Positions 1 to 8,712 of a stretch of 64,000 nucleotides of DNA are shown piece by piece. Origin of the DNA: Bacillus sp. AFS037270 (GTDB taxonomy: Bacteria; Bacillota; Bacilli; Bacillales_B; DSM-18226). The DNA lies in assembly GCF_002585305.1 (NCBI RefSeq), contig NZ_NUNF01000019.1, forward strand, positions 101,065 to 165,064, read 5' to 3'. Below the pieces are notes generated by a model. It saw only the letters and a program-made list of their open reading frames with translations. It was not told the DNA's origin and did not search any database. Numbering within the stretch: position 1 is the first letter of the stretch; every line of letters starts with the position of its first letter. A program made the translations under genes and the position numbers.

Positions 1-41
1 CTCAAAGTTAAAAACTTTTATACCTTCTTATCTCATGAAAA

Positions 42-66
42 AAGCGTCAAATCATTTTTGACGCTT
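42..66 (-). terminator. Rho-independent terminator of the DUF1836 gene
   Basis: A perfect 10-bp stem (AAGCGTCAAA with its complement) around a 5-nt loop is followed on the minus strand by a run of T. It overlaps the last codons and stop of the DUF1836 gene. Confidence 0.75.
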
Positions 67-642
67 CCCTTCCTTCTCAACAACAATTTCGTCTACTAGT
101 TTTTCAGCAGCTCTTCTGTATAAATTACTCATATGGACTAGAGTAGAAATCATCAGAACCTGCTCTAAATAAGCAGCATCATCTTGGTGGTCCTCAGAGA
201 TTTCCTCCTTTACTTGCGTTACTCTATCTCCAATATCTACTTTAAAATCAGCAACATTTTGGCTGGTTAGATGTAAGTAACTACTATAAAAAGAATCTAA
301 ATCCATTTTATCATTTATAATTTTTTTATTAATTCCGCTTAGGGTCACTTTAATATCATTGATCGATAGTGCCCCCTTTAGCTGGTAAATCAAGCTCATT
401 AAAATTAGATGTTCTTTTGAATATTTTTTATTTTGTATCGGAAAAATCAATTTTCCCTTTGCATAGTTATTAATCATGGTTTTAGTAAGAATCTTATCTT
501 CTTGATTCCGCTTTGACTCGTTGAATTTATTTTCAAATAATTGAATGACCTGGTCCATATATAAATCAATGTTTGGAATTTCATCCAGTGTTAAATTTAT
601 CTCAGGACCTATCGAATCAATGATATGTTTGATATTTTCCAT
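52..642 (-). CDS. DUF1836 domain-containing protein
   Basis: A soluble protein of about 196 aa. The central segment, with the LTKTMINNYAKGKL and KYSKEHLILMSLIYQLKG stretches, is characteristic of DUF1836, a Bacilli family usually thought to be DNA-binding; that role is family inference. There is no signal peptide or membrane segment, and the C-terminus is charged. The reading frame could begin 15 nt upstream at a GTG without any ribosome binding site. I chose the ATG at 642 because GGGGGC precedes it by about 6 nt. The gene stands alone and diverges from the hemolysin III gene. Its regulatory target is not apparent. Confidence 0.75.
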   Translation of the reverse strand: MENIKHIIDSIGPEINLTLDEIPNIDLYMDQVIQLFENKFNESKRNQEDKILTKTMINNYAKGKLIFPIQNKKYSKEHLILMSLIYQLKGALSINDIKVTLSGINKKIINDKMDLDSFYSSYLHLTSQNVADFKVDIGDRVTQVKEEISEDHQDDAAYLEQVLMISTLVHMSNLYRRAAEKLVDEIVVEKEGKRQK

Positions 643-698
643 TTTAAAAGCCCCCACTAACTTAATCGATAATATTATTATACATAATGAGATAAAGA

Positions 699-727
699 TT
701 GACTAGATTCTGTTTTATCAGTATTAT
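699..727 (+). promoter_or_regulatory. Sigma-A-like promoter of the hemolysin III gene
   Basis: TTGACT (699-704), a 17-nt spacer and TATTAT (722-727) lie upstream of a strong AAGGAGG site (760-766) and the ATG at 774. Confidence 0.55.
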
Positions 728-773
728 TATAAGTAGTTATAAAAACTACATGTGGTGTTAAGGAGGCAAATAA

Positions 774-1421
774 ATGCATAATTATATTCGAGAACCCATT
801 AATGGATTAACCCATTTAGCCGGTGCCGTTTTATCCTTTGTCGGTTTGCTCATGATGGTCATAAAAGCGTCCATGACCACCCCAACTCCGCTTGCGATCA
901 CCGCTGTCATTATTTTTGGTGTCAGTATGATCCTGCTTTACTCTGCTTCAGCGACATATCATATGGTCATTGCACGAGATAAAGTGATCGCCTTTTTACG
1001 TCGGCTCGATCATTCGATGATTTTTGTTCTGATTGCGGGAACGTATACGCCTTTTTGTTTTATTAGTCTGAACGGAAAAACAGGTGCCATTTTATTTTCA
1101 ATTATCTCGGCGGTTGCGATTAGCGGCGTTGTTTTTAAAATGGTCTGGTTTTCTTGTCCACGCTGGATTTCGACTGCTTTGTACATCGCGATGGGCTGGA
1201 TGATTGTGTTTGTCTTCTCACCACTTACAGGAAGCCTAAACTCGATTGGACTGTTCTTACTTATCCTTGGAGGAATCTTCTATACGATCGGCGGAGTCAT
1301 TTACGGGGCAAAACCGAAGTTCCTTGAAACTAAATATCTAGGCTTCCACGAGATTTTTCATATTTTTATTTTATTAGGAACCCTGTCACATTTCTTAACG
1401 GTATACCTATATGTGATTTAA
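774..1421 (+). CDS. Hemolysin III / TrhA (PAQR superfamily) membrane protein
   Basis: A 215-aa integral membrane protein with about seven hydrophobic helices. Family hallmarks are visible: the N-terminal EPINGLTHLAGAVLSF segment, a SATYH motif near residue 60, HSMIFVLIAGTYTPF, and the terminal HEIFHIFILLGTLSHF histidines, which correspond to the metal-binding residues of PAQR-like proteins. Family members have been described as haemolytic or as affecting membrane lipid homeostasis; physiological substrates are unsettled. A strong AAGGAGG lies 7 nt before the ATG. The gene is monocistronic, with its own promoter and terminator. Confidence 0.85.
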   Translation: MHNYIREPINGLTHLAGAVLSFVGLLMMVIKASMTTPTPLAITAVIIFGVSMILLYSASATYHMVIARDKVIAFLRRLDHSMIFVLIAGTYTPFCFISLNGKTGAILFSIISAVAISGVVFKMVWFSCPRWISTALYIAMGWMIVFVFSPLTGSLNSIGLFLLILGGIFYTIGGVIYGAKPKFLETKYLGFHEIFHIFILLGTLSHFLTVYLYVI

Positions 1422-1427
1422 TTTTAG

Positions 1428-1456
1428 ACGCCTCTAACAAAGGCGTTTTTATTTTG
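1428..1456 (+). terminator. Rho-independent terminator after the hemolysin III gene
   Basis: A 6-bp stem, ACGCCT/AGGCGT, with a 7-nt loop is followed by a T-rich tail, just after the stop at 1421. Confidence 0.7.
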
Positions 1457-1503
1457 CAAAATTACATATTTTATACAAATTCATTAACATTAAACTTTTT
1501 ATA

Positions 1504-1531
1504 TTGACTCAAACTAAGATTAGGTTTTAAT
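1504..1531 (+). promoter_or_regulatory. Possible promoter of the YitT-family gene
   Basis: TTGACT (1504-1509), a 16-nt spacer and TTTAAT (1526-1531). The match is moderate, and the leader to the start would be about 95 nt. Confidence 0.35.
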
Positions 1532-1635
1532 AACGTTTATCTGCTTCTTATTACGTTTAGCCAATTTAGATGGCAATGACTTGGGGTCATGTGAACTTAT
1601 AACAAATTGGTTAAAAAACAACTGAGGTGTTTAAT

Positions 1636-2457
1636 TTGTTTCGATTAATATTTCAAATTATTGTCATTGGACTATGCTCGATTCTTTTTGGCTTTGCCTT
1701 TAATACATTCCTAATCCCCCATAAGCTGACGTCCGGTGGTGTAACGGGTATCTCCTTTTTAATTCAGCACTTTACCCATATTAATACTGGGTTGATTATT
1801 CTCGCGATTAATATTCCATTATTTTTCGTTGGGATTAAATATTTGGGAAAAAAATTTGTCTTGTTTACTGGATATGCGGTATTGGTTTTATCACTTAGTA
1901 TGCGATTCATCCCGATTAGGGCCATTAGTCCGGATATTCTTCTCTCCTCGATTATTGGCGGTGCTCTCTATGGAATTGCTGTTGGGCTCATTATCCGTCA
2001 AGGCGGGTCCACGGGTGGAACTGATATTATCAGTTTAACCCTTGCCAAAAAGAGGAACATTCAAGTTGGTTTTTTAAATACCATTATGAATCTTTTTGTG
2101 GTAGGTAGTTCTGGACTGATTTTCGGATGGAATATTACCCTTTATACAATAATTGCGATCTATGTGGCCGGCCGTGCTGTCGATATGGTTTATACCAATC
2201 AGAATAAATTGACGATTACGATTATAACCGATAAGTATCATGAACTAACGGACGCTTTATTTCAACTGCATGCAAGAGGGGTTACGATGACCGATGTTGA
2301 GGGGGCTTACACTCATAAGCAAAGGAAAATGTTAACGACTGTTATTACCAAATTTGAGCTTAATGAAACAAAGCATACGATAAAAAATGTCGACCCTCAG
2401 GCGTTTGTGAATATCATGCAAACGATGGAAGTGATGGGACGATTCCGGAAAAATTAA
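1636..2457 (+). CDS. YitT family membrane protein (DUF161/DUF2179)
   Basis: A protein of about 273 aa with five to six N-terminal transmembrane helices, including the RQGGSTGGTDIISL segment conserved in YitT proteins. A cytosolic C-terminal DUF2179 domain of about 75 residues follows (from NKLTITIITDKYHEL onward, with RGVTMTDVEGAYT). Bacilli carry several paralogues; the function is not established. The reading frame opens at a GTG at 1627 with no ribosome binding site. I prefer the TTG at 1636, because GAGGTG (1624-1629) precedes it by 6 nt. The gene is monocistronic. Confidence 0.85.
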   Translation: MFRLIFQIIVIGLCSILFGFAFNTFLIPHKLTSGGVTGISFLIQHFTHINTGLIILAINIPLFFVGIKYLGKKFVLFTGYAVLVLSLSMRFIPIRAISPDILLSSIIGGALYGIAVGLIIRQGGSTGGTDIISLTLAKKRNIQVGFLNTIMNLFVVGSSGLIFGWNITLYTIIAIYVAGRAVDMVYTNQNKLTITIITDKYHELTDALFQLHARGVTMTDVEGAYTHKQRKMLTTVITKFELNETKHTIKNVDPQAFVNIMQTMEVMGRFRKN

Positions 2458-2497
2458 AAGCAGACAGCCATTAACGTTTCGGCCTTCTGCTTTTGTC
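2456..2497 (+). terminator. Terminator after the YitT-family gene
   Basis: AAAAGCAGA (2456-2464) pairs with TCTGCTTTT (2486-2494). The large loop contains an inner GCC/GGC pairing. It may also serve the convergent DUF488 gene. Confidence 0.55.
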
Positions 2498-2514
2498 TGG
2501 AGGATGAAGTAGTT

Positions 2515-2886
2515 CTAGGATCCAGCTTCCTGTCTTTTAAGCTCGTCCATCAACACTTGAGCATGATTATAAACTGTTTCTTTTGCTCCATATAAAAGAG
2601 TCACCCTATCCTCCTCAGCCAGTTCAAGGATTTTCTTGACTAAATCACCTTTCTCATTATCCGTCCGTAGCTCATTAAGATACTTCGTTCGAAACTCTTC
2701 AAAAAGTTCCGGTACATGACAAAATGACTTCCGCAGCTCATTACTCGGGGCTACCTCTTTAAACCAAAAAGATAATCTAGCTGCATCCTTCGAAATCCCG
2801 CGTGGCCACAGCCGGTCAACCAAAATCCTGCAGCCATCCATCTCATCATAAGGTTCATAAATTCTTTTAATAAAAACATTAGACAA
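2515..2886 (-). CDS. DUF488 family protein (YeaO-like, COG3189)
   Basis: A small cytosolic protein of about 123 aa. The IKRIYEP, GCRILVDRLWPRG and TLLYGAKE segments are diagnostic of the YeaO-like branch of DUF488. No catalytic role is firmly assigned to the family. Two TTG starts are possible. The one at 2892 lies only 3 nt from GGGGAG, whereas 2886 has a 9-nt spacing, so I used 2886. The gene is convergent with the YitT-family gene. Confidence 0.82.
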   Translation of the reverse strand: MSNVFIKRIYEPYDEMDGCRILVDRLWPRGISKDAARLSFWFKEVAPSNELRKSFCHVPELFEEFRTKYLNELRTDNEKGDLVKKILELAEEDRVTLLYGAKETVYNHAQVLMDELKRQEAGS

Positions 2887-2914
2887 AAACAATCACTCCC
2901 CTATGGGTAAATCT

Positions 2915-2963
2915 CCATTCGTCCACTCCAAACGGTCAATGTCCACGAATGGTGTCAGGCACC
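2915..2963. repeat. Intergenic palindromic element
   Basis: Two nested symmetries occupy a short gap. CCATTCGT (2915-2922) is inverted as ACGAATGG (2945-2952). Its right arm overlaps a compact hairpin, GGTGTCAGGCACC (2951-2963), which is followed by AAAAAG. The second unit looks like the short GGTGCC/GGCACC palindromes scattered through many Bacillus-group genomes; that comparison is from memory. I saw no second copy in this window. Confidence 0.5.
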
Positions 2964-2978
2964 AAAAAGCTAAAAGCC

Positions 2979-3212
2979 TTAGTCTTCATCTTTTATATCT
3001 ATATCTTCTGGAATTGGTTCACTCTTCAATTCCTCCACTAATTTCTTATATTTCTCAAGCTGTTCAAAATGTGTTTTGAACTGATTCTTGAAGATCATTA
3101 CTACGCCATCTTCGTCATGCAAAACTCGTATTTTACCTTGTAAAATTAGTTTCTCTACATATGGTACAGACACCGATAAATACTTAGCCGTTTCCTCTAA
3201 TGTTAAATACAC
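2979..3212 (-). CDS. Small excisionase-type helix-turn-helix protein
   Basis: A 77-aa protein. Residues 1-50 (LTLEETAKYLSVSVPYVEKL, then IRVLHDEDGVVMIF) form the winged helix-turn-helix of the excisionase/MerR-like HTH_17 family. An acidic tail follows. It starts at GTG, with AGGAG about 10 nt upstream. No integrase or phage gene is nearby, so it is more likely a stand-alone DNA-binding protein than a true Xis. Its target is unknown. Confidence 0.7.
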   Translation of the reverse strand: MYLTLEETAKYLSVSVPYVEKLILQGKIRVLHDEDGVVMIFKNQFKTHFEQLEKYKKLVEELKSEPIPEDIDIKDED

Positions 3213-3376
3213 TTTTTCGTCACTCCTACTACTAACTTTGTAAAGCCTACTATAGCCTATTTTAGCATGAGTTACTTAATTTTCTACTATTCTCATTTCT
3301 GTCCGTTCACCAACAAACTAATGCCGTAGAGGTTGAACATAAATAAATGAATGAGAAAAAAGGACAACAAACAGTT

Positions 3377-3416
3377 AAAAACCCCTGCATTGTAAATTTC
3401 ATGGCAGAGGTTTTTG
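3377..3416 (-). terminator. Terminator of the MFS-amidohydrolase operon
   Basis: A 12-bp stem with one mismatch (3378-3389 with 3404-3415) is followed on the minus strand by a T run. It lies about 35 nt past the amidohydrolase stop. The complementary A/T tracts would let it work in both directions. Confidence 0.65.
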
Positions 3417-3449
3417 TTTATTGTTATCAAATGAAGATTTTCAAAAGTG

Positions 3450-4637
3450 TTAGTCTATTTTGTAATAACCACAAACAACTTGACCGACTGCTTTTGCGGC
3501 TACTAATAGGGCATCTTCATCAATATCGAATTTTGGATGGTGATTAAAGTATGGTTTTTCTACCCCTTTTGGTGTGCAGCAAATGTAGAAGAAGCACGCT
3601 GGAAATCTTTTCGCATAGTGTGCAAAGTCTTCTGATGGGGACATCTTAGGGAATTCCTTTACTTCCGTAATTTCTTTATCATTCGCATTTTTCAAAAATC
3701 CAGCAACCATCTCTGTCACTTCTGGATCGTTATATAATGGTGGATAATCTGGTGTATAAGTAAGTTCACATGTTACATCAAATTCTTGTTCAACCCCCTT
3801 GGCGATGCGGCGAATTTCTTGTTCAATTAATTCGCGGGTTTCATCTGTCATGGCACGGACATCACCTTCGAGCACTACACTATCCTTAATAACATTGAAT
3901 GTTCCTTTTCCGTCAAATGAACCAATCGTAATAACCCCCATATCAAATGGGTTTAAACGGCGGCTGACAACCGTTTGAATAGCTGTTACGAAATGGGAAG
4001 CAGCTACAATGGCATCATTTGCTAAGTGAGGAGAAGAACCATGTCCTCCTGTACCTTGAACTTTCAACTTAAAGTAGGCACGTCCTGGAAATACGTAGCC
4101 GCTGTTATAGCCGACAACGCCTGCTGGTCCAAGCGGCAGTAAATGGATCCCGAAAATATGATCTAAGTCATCCAGTAAACCCGATTTGATCATCCCGATT
4201 GCTCCACCAGGCGGTACCTCCTCAGCAGGTTGATGAATAATTTTGATCTTGCCAGGGATTTCATCCTTGAGTTGAATTAAGCAGTCAGCAAGAATCATCA
4301 GATAAGCGGTATGTCCATCATGAGCGCAAGCATGCATGACACCTGGTTTTTTCGATTTAAATGGTACATCAGTTTCTTCAAAAATTGGAAGCGCATCAAA
4401 ATCAGCACGCAGCCCAATTGTTTTTCCAGGTTCTCCACCAGTTATGGTCACGATAAGGCCATGTCCGCCGCCAACATTGGTTTGTACTTCGACATCTTTA
4501 CCTTTATAAAACTCTTCAATATACTTACTTGTATTTTCTTCTTCAAATGAAAGTTCAGGATTTTCATGAAGATATCGACGAATTTCAATCATTTCTTTTT
4601 TACGCTCTTCTAACATTTTCATCAATTTGTCTTTCAT
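3450..4637 (-). CDS. M20D family metallo-amidohydrolase
   Basis: A cytosolic hydrolase of about 395 aa, the usual length for the HipO/AmaA-type M20D group, which removes acyl groups from N-acyl amino acids or cleaves related amides. Metal ligands are visible: HACAHDGHTA (residues about 102-111), HQPAEE, GIHLLP, and the C-terminal FNHHPKFDIDEDAL. A lid/dimerisation domain carries the GTGGHGSSPH motif. I started at the ATG at 4637, preceded by GGAGGG at 7 nt; a longer form has no site. It lies 55 nt downstream of the MFS gene in the same orientation and shares its terminator, so substrate and transporter are probably related. Substrate unknown; allantoate amidohydrolase is less likely, because that enzyme belongs to a different M20 branch. 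Confidence 0.85.
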   Translation of the reverse strand: MKDKLMKMLEERKKEMIEIRRYLHENPELSFEEENTSKYIEEFYKGKDVEVQTNVGGGHGLIVTITGGEPGKTIGLRADFDALPIFEETDVPFKSKKPGVMHACAHDGHTAYLMILADCLIQLKDEIPGKIKIIHQPAEEVPPGGAIGMIKSGLLDDLDHIFGIHLLPLGPAGVVGYNSGYVFPGRAYFKLKVQGTGGHGSSPHLANDAIVAASHFVTAIQTVVSRRLNPFDMGVITIGSFDGKGTFNVIKDSVVLEGDVRAMTDETRELIEQEIRRIAKGVEQEFDVTCELTYTPDYPPLYNDPEVTEMVAGFLKNANDKEITEVKEFPKMSPSEDFAHYAKRFPACFFYICCTPKGVEKPYFNHHPKFDIDEDALLVAAKAVGQVVCGYYKID

Positions 4638-4692
4638 TTTTTTTCCCTCCATTACATTCCTACTCATTTATTTAGTACGACTAATGGAAACA

Positions 4693-6099
4693 TTAACCAG
4701 CCTTTTTGTTGAGTACATTTTCTTTATGTTCCTTTCCTGCATTCTTGGGAACCATTAGCACGATAGAGAATATAGAAAGGATACCAAAAATGACATTGAC
4801 GATAACTCCTCCTGCTGCGGCAACTTCAATACTAGCAGCATTTGTAACGGCACCATAAACTGCTGCAGAAATGGCAACACCGAATGCTCCTCCAAGTGAG
4901 CTTGCCATTTTGTAAACCCCTGCAGCCGCCCCAACTTTATCTGAAGGAGCATTGGATACGGAAGTATCTGTAGATGGAGTTGCATAGATGCCAAGTCCTA
5001 AACCAAATAATGCAAAACCAATGAACACAACAATTGTATAAGCAAAACCTTGTAAGAAGGTTAAACCCATAAGTGCTACACCAATAGTAGTAATCACAGC
5101 TCCCCATATCATTGGAGATTTCGCACCTGTTTTTTGTAAAATTTTCTCGCCAACCCGAATCATCGCTAACACTGCGATTAAGTAACCAATTGACAGCATT
5201 CCTGATTGGAAAGCAGTAAATCCTCGCCCTACTTGAACATACGTATTGGCAACAACTAATGTACCAGCTACTGCATTTAATAAGAAGTTAGAATAAGTTG
5301 CACCTGCATATGGTTTGTTTTTAAATAAAGAGAAGTCGATTAAAGCAATGGCATTGTTTTTTTCAACTTTAACAAAAGCAATAATTCCGATAATGGCTAC
5401 AACTAAATTAATTAAAGTAAGAGTGCTTGTCCAACCCCAATCTGACCCACGAGTAATAAAAAGATTCAAGGCAAGCATCGTTATAATCAAAATGATTAAT
5501 CCTGCAACGTCAAATTTAAAAGCACCTTTTGATTCTGCTTTACTTTCTGGGGTATCTTTTATAAGCAGCATACCAAGAAGAGCAAAAATAATGGAGAAAA
5601 TAAAAATCCATCTCCATCCCAAATAGGTTGCAATCGCACCTCCAGCAAATGAACAAACTCCTGATCCACCCCAAGACCCGATTGACCAGTAACTTAGAGC
5701 GCGCTGACGATCTTTTCCCTCATAATACTCCTTCACTAGAGCAATGGTTGATGGCATAATACATGCTGCAGAAATACCTTGAATAATCCGTCCAACAATC
5801 AGCAGCGCTGCCCCTTGTGTCACCACAAGGAGTAAAGAACCAATAACACTCAATATTAATCCAATATACGTAACTTTTTTCCGTCCTATTTTATCCGCTA
5901 GACCACCAGCACCTACAATAAACATACCTGAGAATAACGAAGTTAAGCTAATTGCAATATTCAATGTTCCAAGTGAAATACCTAAATCTGATTGTACAGC
6001 TGGCACTACGTTAACCATGGCTTGAGCAAACAGCCAGAATGTAATAACGCCAAACACAATCCCGGTAATCAATTTATTTGTACCTTTATAGGTTTCCAT
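4693..6099 (-). CDS. MFS transporter (DHA2/EmrB-like)
   Basis: A 468-aa polytopic membrane protein with about 14 hydrophobic helices, typical of drug:H+ antiporter DHA2 members. Motif A is recognisable as GGLADKIGRKKV near residue 65-76, and the motif C region as SIGSWGGSGVCSFAGG. A GAGGAGG site precedes the ATG. It is first in a two-gene operon with the M20D amidohydrolase, so it may move the amidohydrolase's substrate or product rather than drugs; that is inference from context. Transport direction cannot be read from sequence. Confidence 0.85.
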   Translation of the reverse strand: METYKGTNKLITGIVFGVITFWLFAQAMVNVVPAVQSDLGISLGTLNIAISLTSLFSGMFIVGAGGLADKIGRKKVTYIGLILSVIGSLLLVVTQGAALLIVGRIIQGISAACIMPSTIALVKEYYEGKDRQRALSYWSIGSWGGSGVCSFAGGAIATYLGWRWIFIFSIIFALLGMLLIKDTPESKAESKGAFKFDVAGLIILIITMLALNLFITRGSDWGWTSTLTLINLVVAIIGIIAFVKVEKNNAIALIDFSLFKNKPYAGATYSNFLLNAVAGTLVVANTYVQVGRGFTAFQSGMLSIGYLIAVLAMIRVGEKILQKTGAKSPMIWGAVITTIGVALMGLTFLQGFAYTIVVFIGFALFGLGLGIYATPSTDTSVSNAPSDKVGAAAGVYKMASSLGGAFGVAISAAVYGAVTNAASIEVAAAGGVIVNVIFGILSIFSIVLMVPKNAGKEHKENVLNKKAG

Positions 6100-6182
6100 T
6101 CTTTTACCTCCTCAAATGCAAAATTTATAAGTATCTTGCATTTTAATAATTTTTCTTAATAACACCGGTGGTATGTCTATAT

Positions 6183-6220
6183 TATAAAAAAGACTCCCTG
6201 TAAAAAGGAGCCATTTTTTA
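6183..6220 (-). terminator. Terminator after the AraC-GH39 gene
   Basis: On the minus strand GGCTCC and GGGAGTC form a short stem (one G-T pair) around TTTTTACA, followed by TTTTTT. It lies about 150 nt past the stop. The remainder of the roughly 270-nt gap (6100-6372) is A+T rich and contains the MFS gene's leader; no clear promoter was identified. Confidence 0.6.
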
Positions 6221-6372
6221 TCCAAATTAAGCTATCGGATACATGCATTTATAAACGCAGAAAATATCTAAACGAAATTTGACGGTATATTTTTTACCTT
6301 TACTGTGTAAATAGATTGAATAAGTAAAGCAACAGATTGTTCAGGTGAAAATATTTAAAGATTCATTCTCTT

Positions 6373-8712
6373 TTAAAGAAATACTTTTCTTAGTTCAAAA
6401 AAATGAATCGCATTCATGGTTAAGTAAGAATAAAACGACCATTCCGCGTCAATCATTTCATCAAATACTTCTAAAGATGGTTGACTTGAATGTGTAATAT
6501 AGTCAATAATCTCGGCATCCATTCCAAATTTACTGTTATTTTGCCACCAATTCTTATACAAAGCCCCGTGGTCTTTATCAAAAACATATTTACGTATTTG
6601 ATATTCTCCGCTAGGGATTCCTTTTATCGTTACTCGTACTTCTTTCATTAATTTTTGTAGAAAAGTTTCCTCTATAGAAAAATAAGGATTAACAATATTG
6701 TGATTTATTAACACAATCTGATAGCCTCTTTCATTTTCCGTCATAATATAAAAATCCCCTTTTGCAATCACCCTGCCTTGCAGTCTGTTGAAAAATGACA
6801 TTGCATAATAGGCAGGACGTTTTCCATTAAAATAATGAAACAATTCCATTCCTTCTAGTGGAATACTCTTTCCTCCTACACTTTTTTCATGTATTTCAGA
6901 ATTAATCCAGAAACCGAGTGATTTTACATCTTCCGCTGCGTTAATTGCATCATTCAATATTAACGCTCCACGGAAAAATGTTCCATTCGTATAACGAGTA
7001 TTTCCTGAAAAGGAACTCCAAGTAAGCAAATGCAGGGGTTTTTCTATCGAATGACTTTTTAAATAGTGCTTTATTTTCTCCGTTTTTTTTCTAATAAAAT
7101 CTTTTGCTAATAGATAATTATCATCGATTAATTCTTTAAAATCGACGATTTCATTAGGGTTCGCTTGAAAAGCAATAAAATCAATTTGCTCTTCTTGGTG
7201 CAGTACCCATCTATGCTTGTCATCTGTTGTCCCAGTTTGAAATGAAAATGGTAATAATACGCCAACTTGAATAGAAGGAACCATTGTTTTCAATAATTTG
7301 TGTAATGATAAATAGAAACGTTCTAACCTTTTATGATCTAAAGCTTCATCATTTGTTAAGTACACAAAATACCAGGAGCTTACATAATTTTCACCAAATA
7401 CTTGCAAGCAATGTCTTAAAAAATGTTCAAGCTTTTGAAGGTATGCATTTTCATCTGAGGAGATGCCTTTATAATTTACTTGTATAAATAATGATAAATC
7501 ATTTGTTTTTACAAATTGAATCACTTCATCTGAATTATAGTAAGGCGATGTTGTCGGTATTAATTCATCTGTTTCTACTGCCGAAGATATTGTTCCTCCA
7601 CTTAATAACTTATGTATGCTGATATACTTTATATTCAATCCTTTTTTAGCTAATATCACTTGCCTGCGAACGTTATCTTTTTGTAGTTCTCTCAATTCAC
7701 CAATCGATAAAATATTGGAAGGATGAACCAATAGTCTACTGTTAGTAGCAGATAAGTCAATTTTTAATTCTTCGAAGTGAGTTTCTGTATTACTAAAGGA
7801 TGATGAAGTATCCCCCTCTGATAGTAAATCCCCTATTTTCATTATAATTTCCGGGGAACTAAGAAGTGTCCCTGAATCTTGCAACTGATAATTTTCCACT
7901 AAATTCACTTGTTCCTGCTTGTTCTTTTCACGAAAAGAATGAGGTGTCTCTCCATGCATCTCTTTAAATAAATTTGTAAATGATTTTGTGTTAGGGAAGC
8001 CATTTTTCATTGAAATATATGTGATGGAATCGTTAGAATAGAGTAAATCTTTTACACTGTGTTCTAACCTAATATTCATTAAAAAACGGCTAAAGCCTAT
8101 ATCTAATTGCTGTTTAAAATATCGGGACAAATAACTGGGAGACAGATAAAAATGATGAGCTACATCTTCTAACGTGATTGGTTCGTCAAAATGCTGCTTT
8201 AAATAGCAGATAATCTCTTTTAATCGCTGATTTTTGACAGTTATTTCTTCAACATTGTTTCTGTCCCCTTTAAATCTTAGAATCAAAGTAAGCAAAATTC
8301 TACAAATTAAAATATGTAATTCTAGCTGACTCCCTTCTTCATGTCTGCAATAGGTAACCAACAATTCAGAGAGAAATTTACGCATCTGTACAATAATATT
8401 TTCTTTTCCTCGATCAACTTGCCGCGAAAATAAATTAAAATGATAATGACGGTACTCCTGATAATATTTCGAAATAAATGTATCTGGAATACTTAATGTT
8501 AAAACAGTATTTTTCTTTACAGCGCGCACTTTATATAATTGATTTCGGTTTATCACAAGCAGGTCATTTTCTTGCAGCTGAAAAAATCCGCTATCCATTT
8601 CAACAACTAATTCACCATCAAGTACAAGAAGAATCTCAATTCCTTGGTAGATTCTTGATGATAGAAACTCTATGTTTTGTAAGTGCAATTGAAAGTCCTC
8701 TACGTTTTCCAT
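6373..8712 (-). CDS. AraC-family regulator fused to a degenerate GH39-like domain
   Basis: A cytosolic protein of about 779 aa. The N-terminal cupin-like sensor (residues about 5-100) is followed by two AraC helix-turn-helix units (about 165-275; ITLEDVAHHFYLSPSYLSRYFKQ and the PNTKSFTNLFKEMHGETPHSFR signature). A C-terminal (beta/alpha)-type domain of about 450 residues resembles GH39 beta-xylosidases. The GH39 acid/base motif (W-x-F-E-x-W-N-E-P) reads WYFVYLTNDEA (about 7345-7385), and the nucleophile motif (T-E-W-N) reads LLTWSSFS (about 7003-7030). Both glutamates appear lost, suggesting a ligand-binding role. I used the ATG at 8712 (GAGAGGG at 6-7 nt) rather than a start 66 nt upstream without a site. 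It lies upstream of the MFS-amidohydrolase operon, its likely target. Confidence 0.8.
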   Translation of the reverse strand: MENVEDFQLHLQNIEFLSSRIYQGIEILLVLDGELVVEMDSGFFQLQENDLLVINRNQLYKVRAVKKNTVLTLSIPDTFISKYYQEYRHYHFNLFSRQVDRGKENIIVQMRKFLSELLVTYCRHEEGSQLELHILICRILLTLILRFKGDRNNVEEITVKNQRLKEIICYLKQHFDEPITLEDVAHHFYLSPSYLSRYFKQQLDIGFSRFLMNIRLEHSVKDLLYSNDSITYISMKNGFPNTKSFTNLFKEMHGETPHSFREKNKQEQVNLVENYQLQDSGTLLSSPEIIMKIGDLLSEGDTSSSFSNTETHFEELKIDLSATNSRLLVHPSNILSIGELRELQKDNVRRQVILAKKGLNIKYISIHKLLSGGTISSAVETDELIPTTSPYYNSDEVIQFVKTNDLSLFIQVNYKGISSDENAYLQKLEHFLRHCLQVFGENYVSSWYFVYLTNDEALDHKRLERFYLSLHKLLKTMVPSIQVGVLLPFSFQTGTTDDKHRWVLHQEEQIDFIAFQANPNEIVDFKELIDDNYLLAKDFIRKKTEKIKHYLKSHSIEKPLHLLTWSSFSGNTRYTNGTFFRGALILNDAINAAEDVKSLGFWINSEIHEKSVGGKSIPLEGMELFHYFNGKRPAYYAMSFFNRLQGRVIAKGDFYIMTENERGYQIVLINHNIVNPYFSIEETFLQKLMKEVRVTIKGIPSGEYQIRKYVFDKDHGALYKNWWQNNSKFGMDAEIIDYITHSSQPSLEVFDEMIDAEWSFYSYLTMNAIHFFELRKVFL

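Noticed and set aside
2979..3212. Prophage or integrative element signalled by the excisionase-like gene
   Set aside because: No integrase, att-like direct repeat or tRNA gene was seen nearby.
3347..3547. 66-aa plus-strand reading frame
   Set aside because: It runs through the amidohydrolase terminator and into its antisense strand; no coding character.
3450..4637. M20 enzyme as the missing allantoate amidohydrolase of the purine pathway
   Set aside because: Its motifs fit the M20D (HipO/AmaA) branch, and it is paired with an MFS gene 6 kb away from the purine genes.
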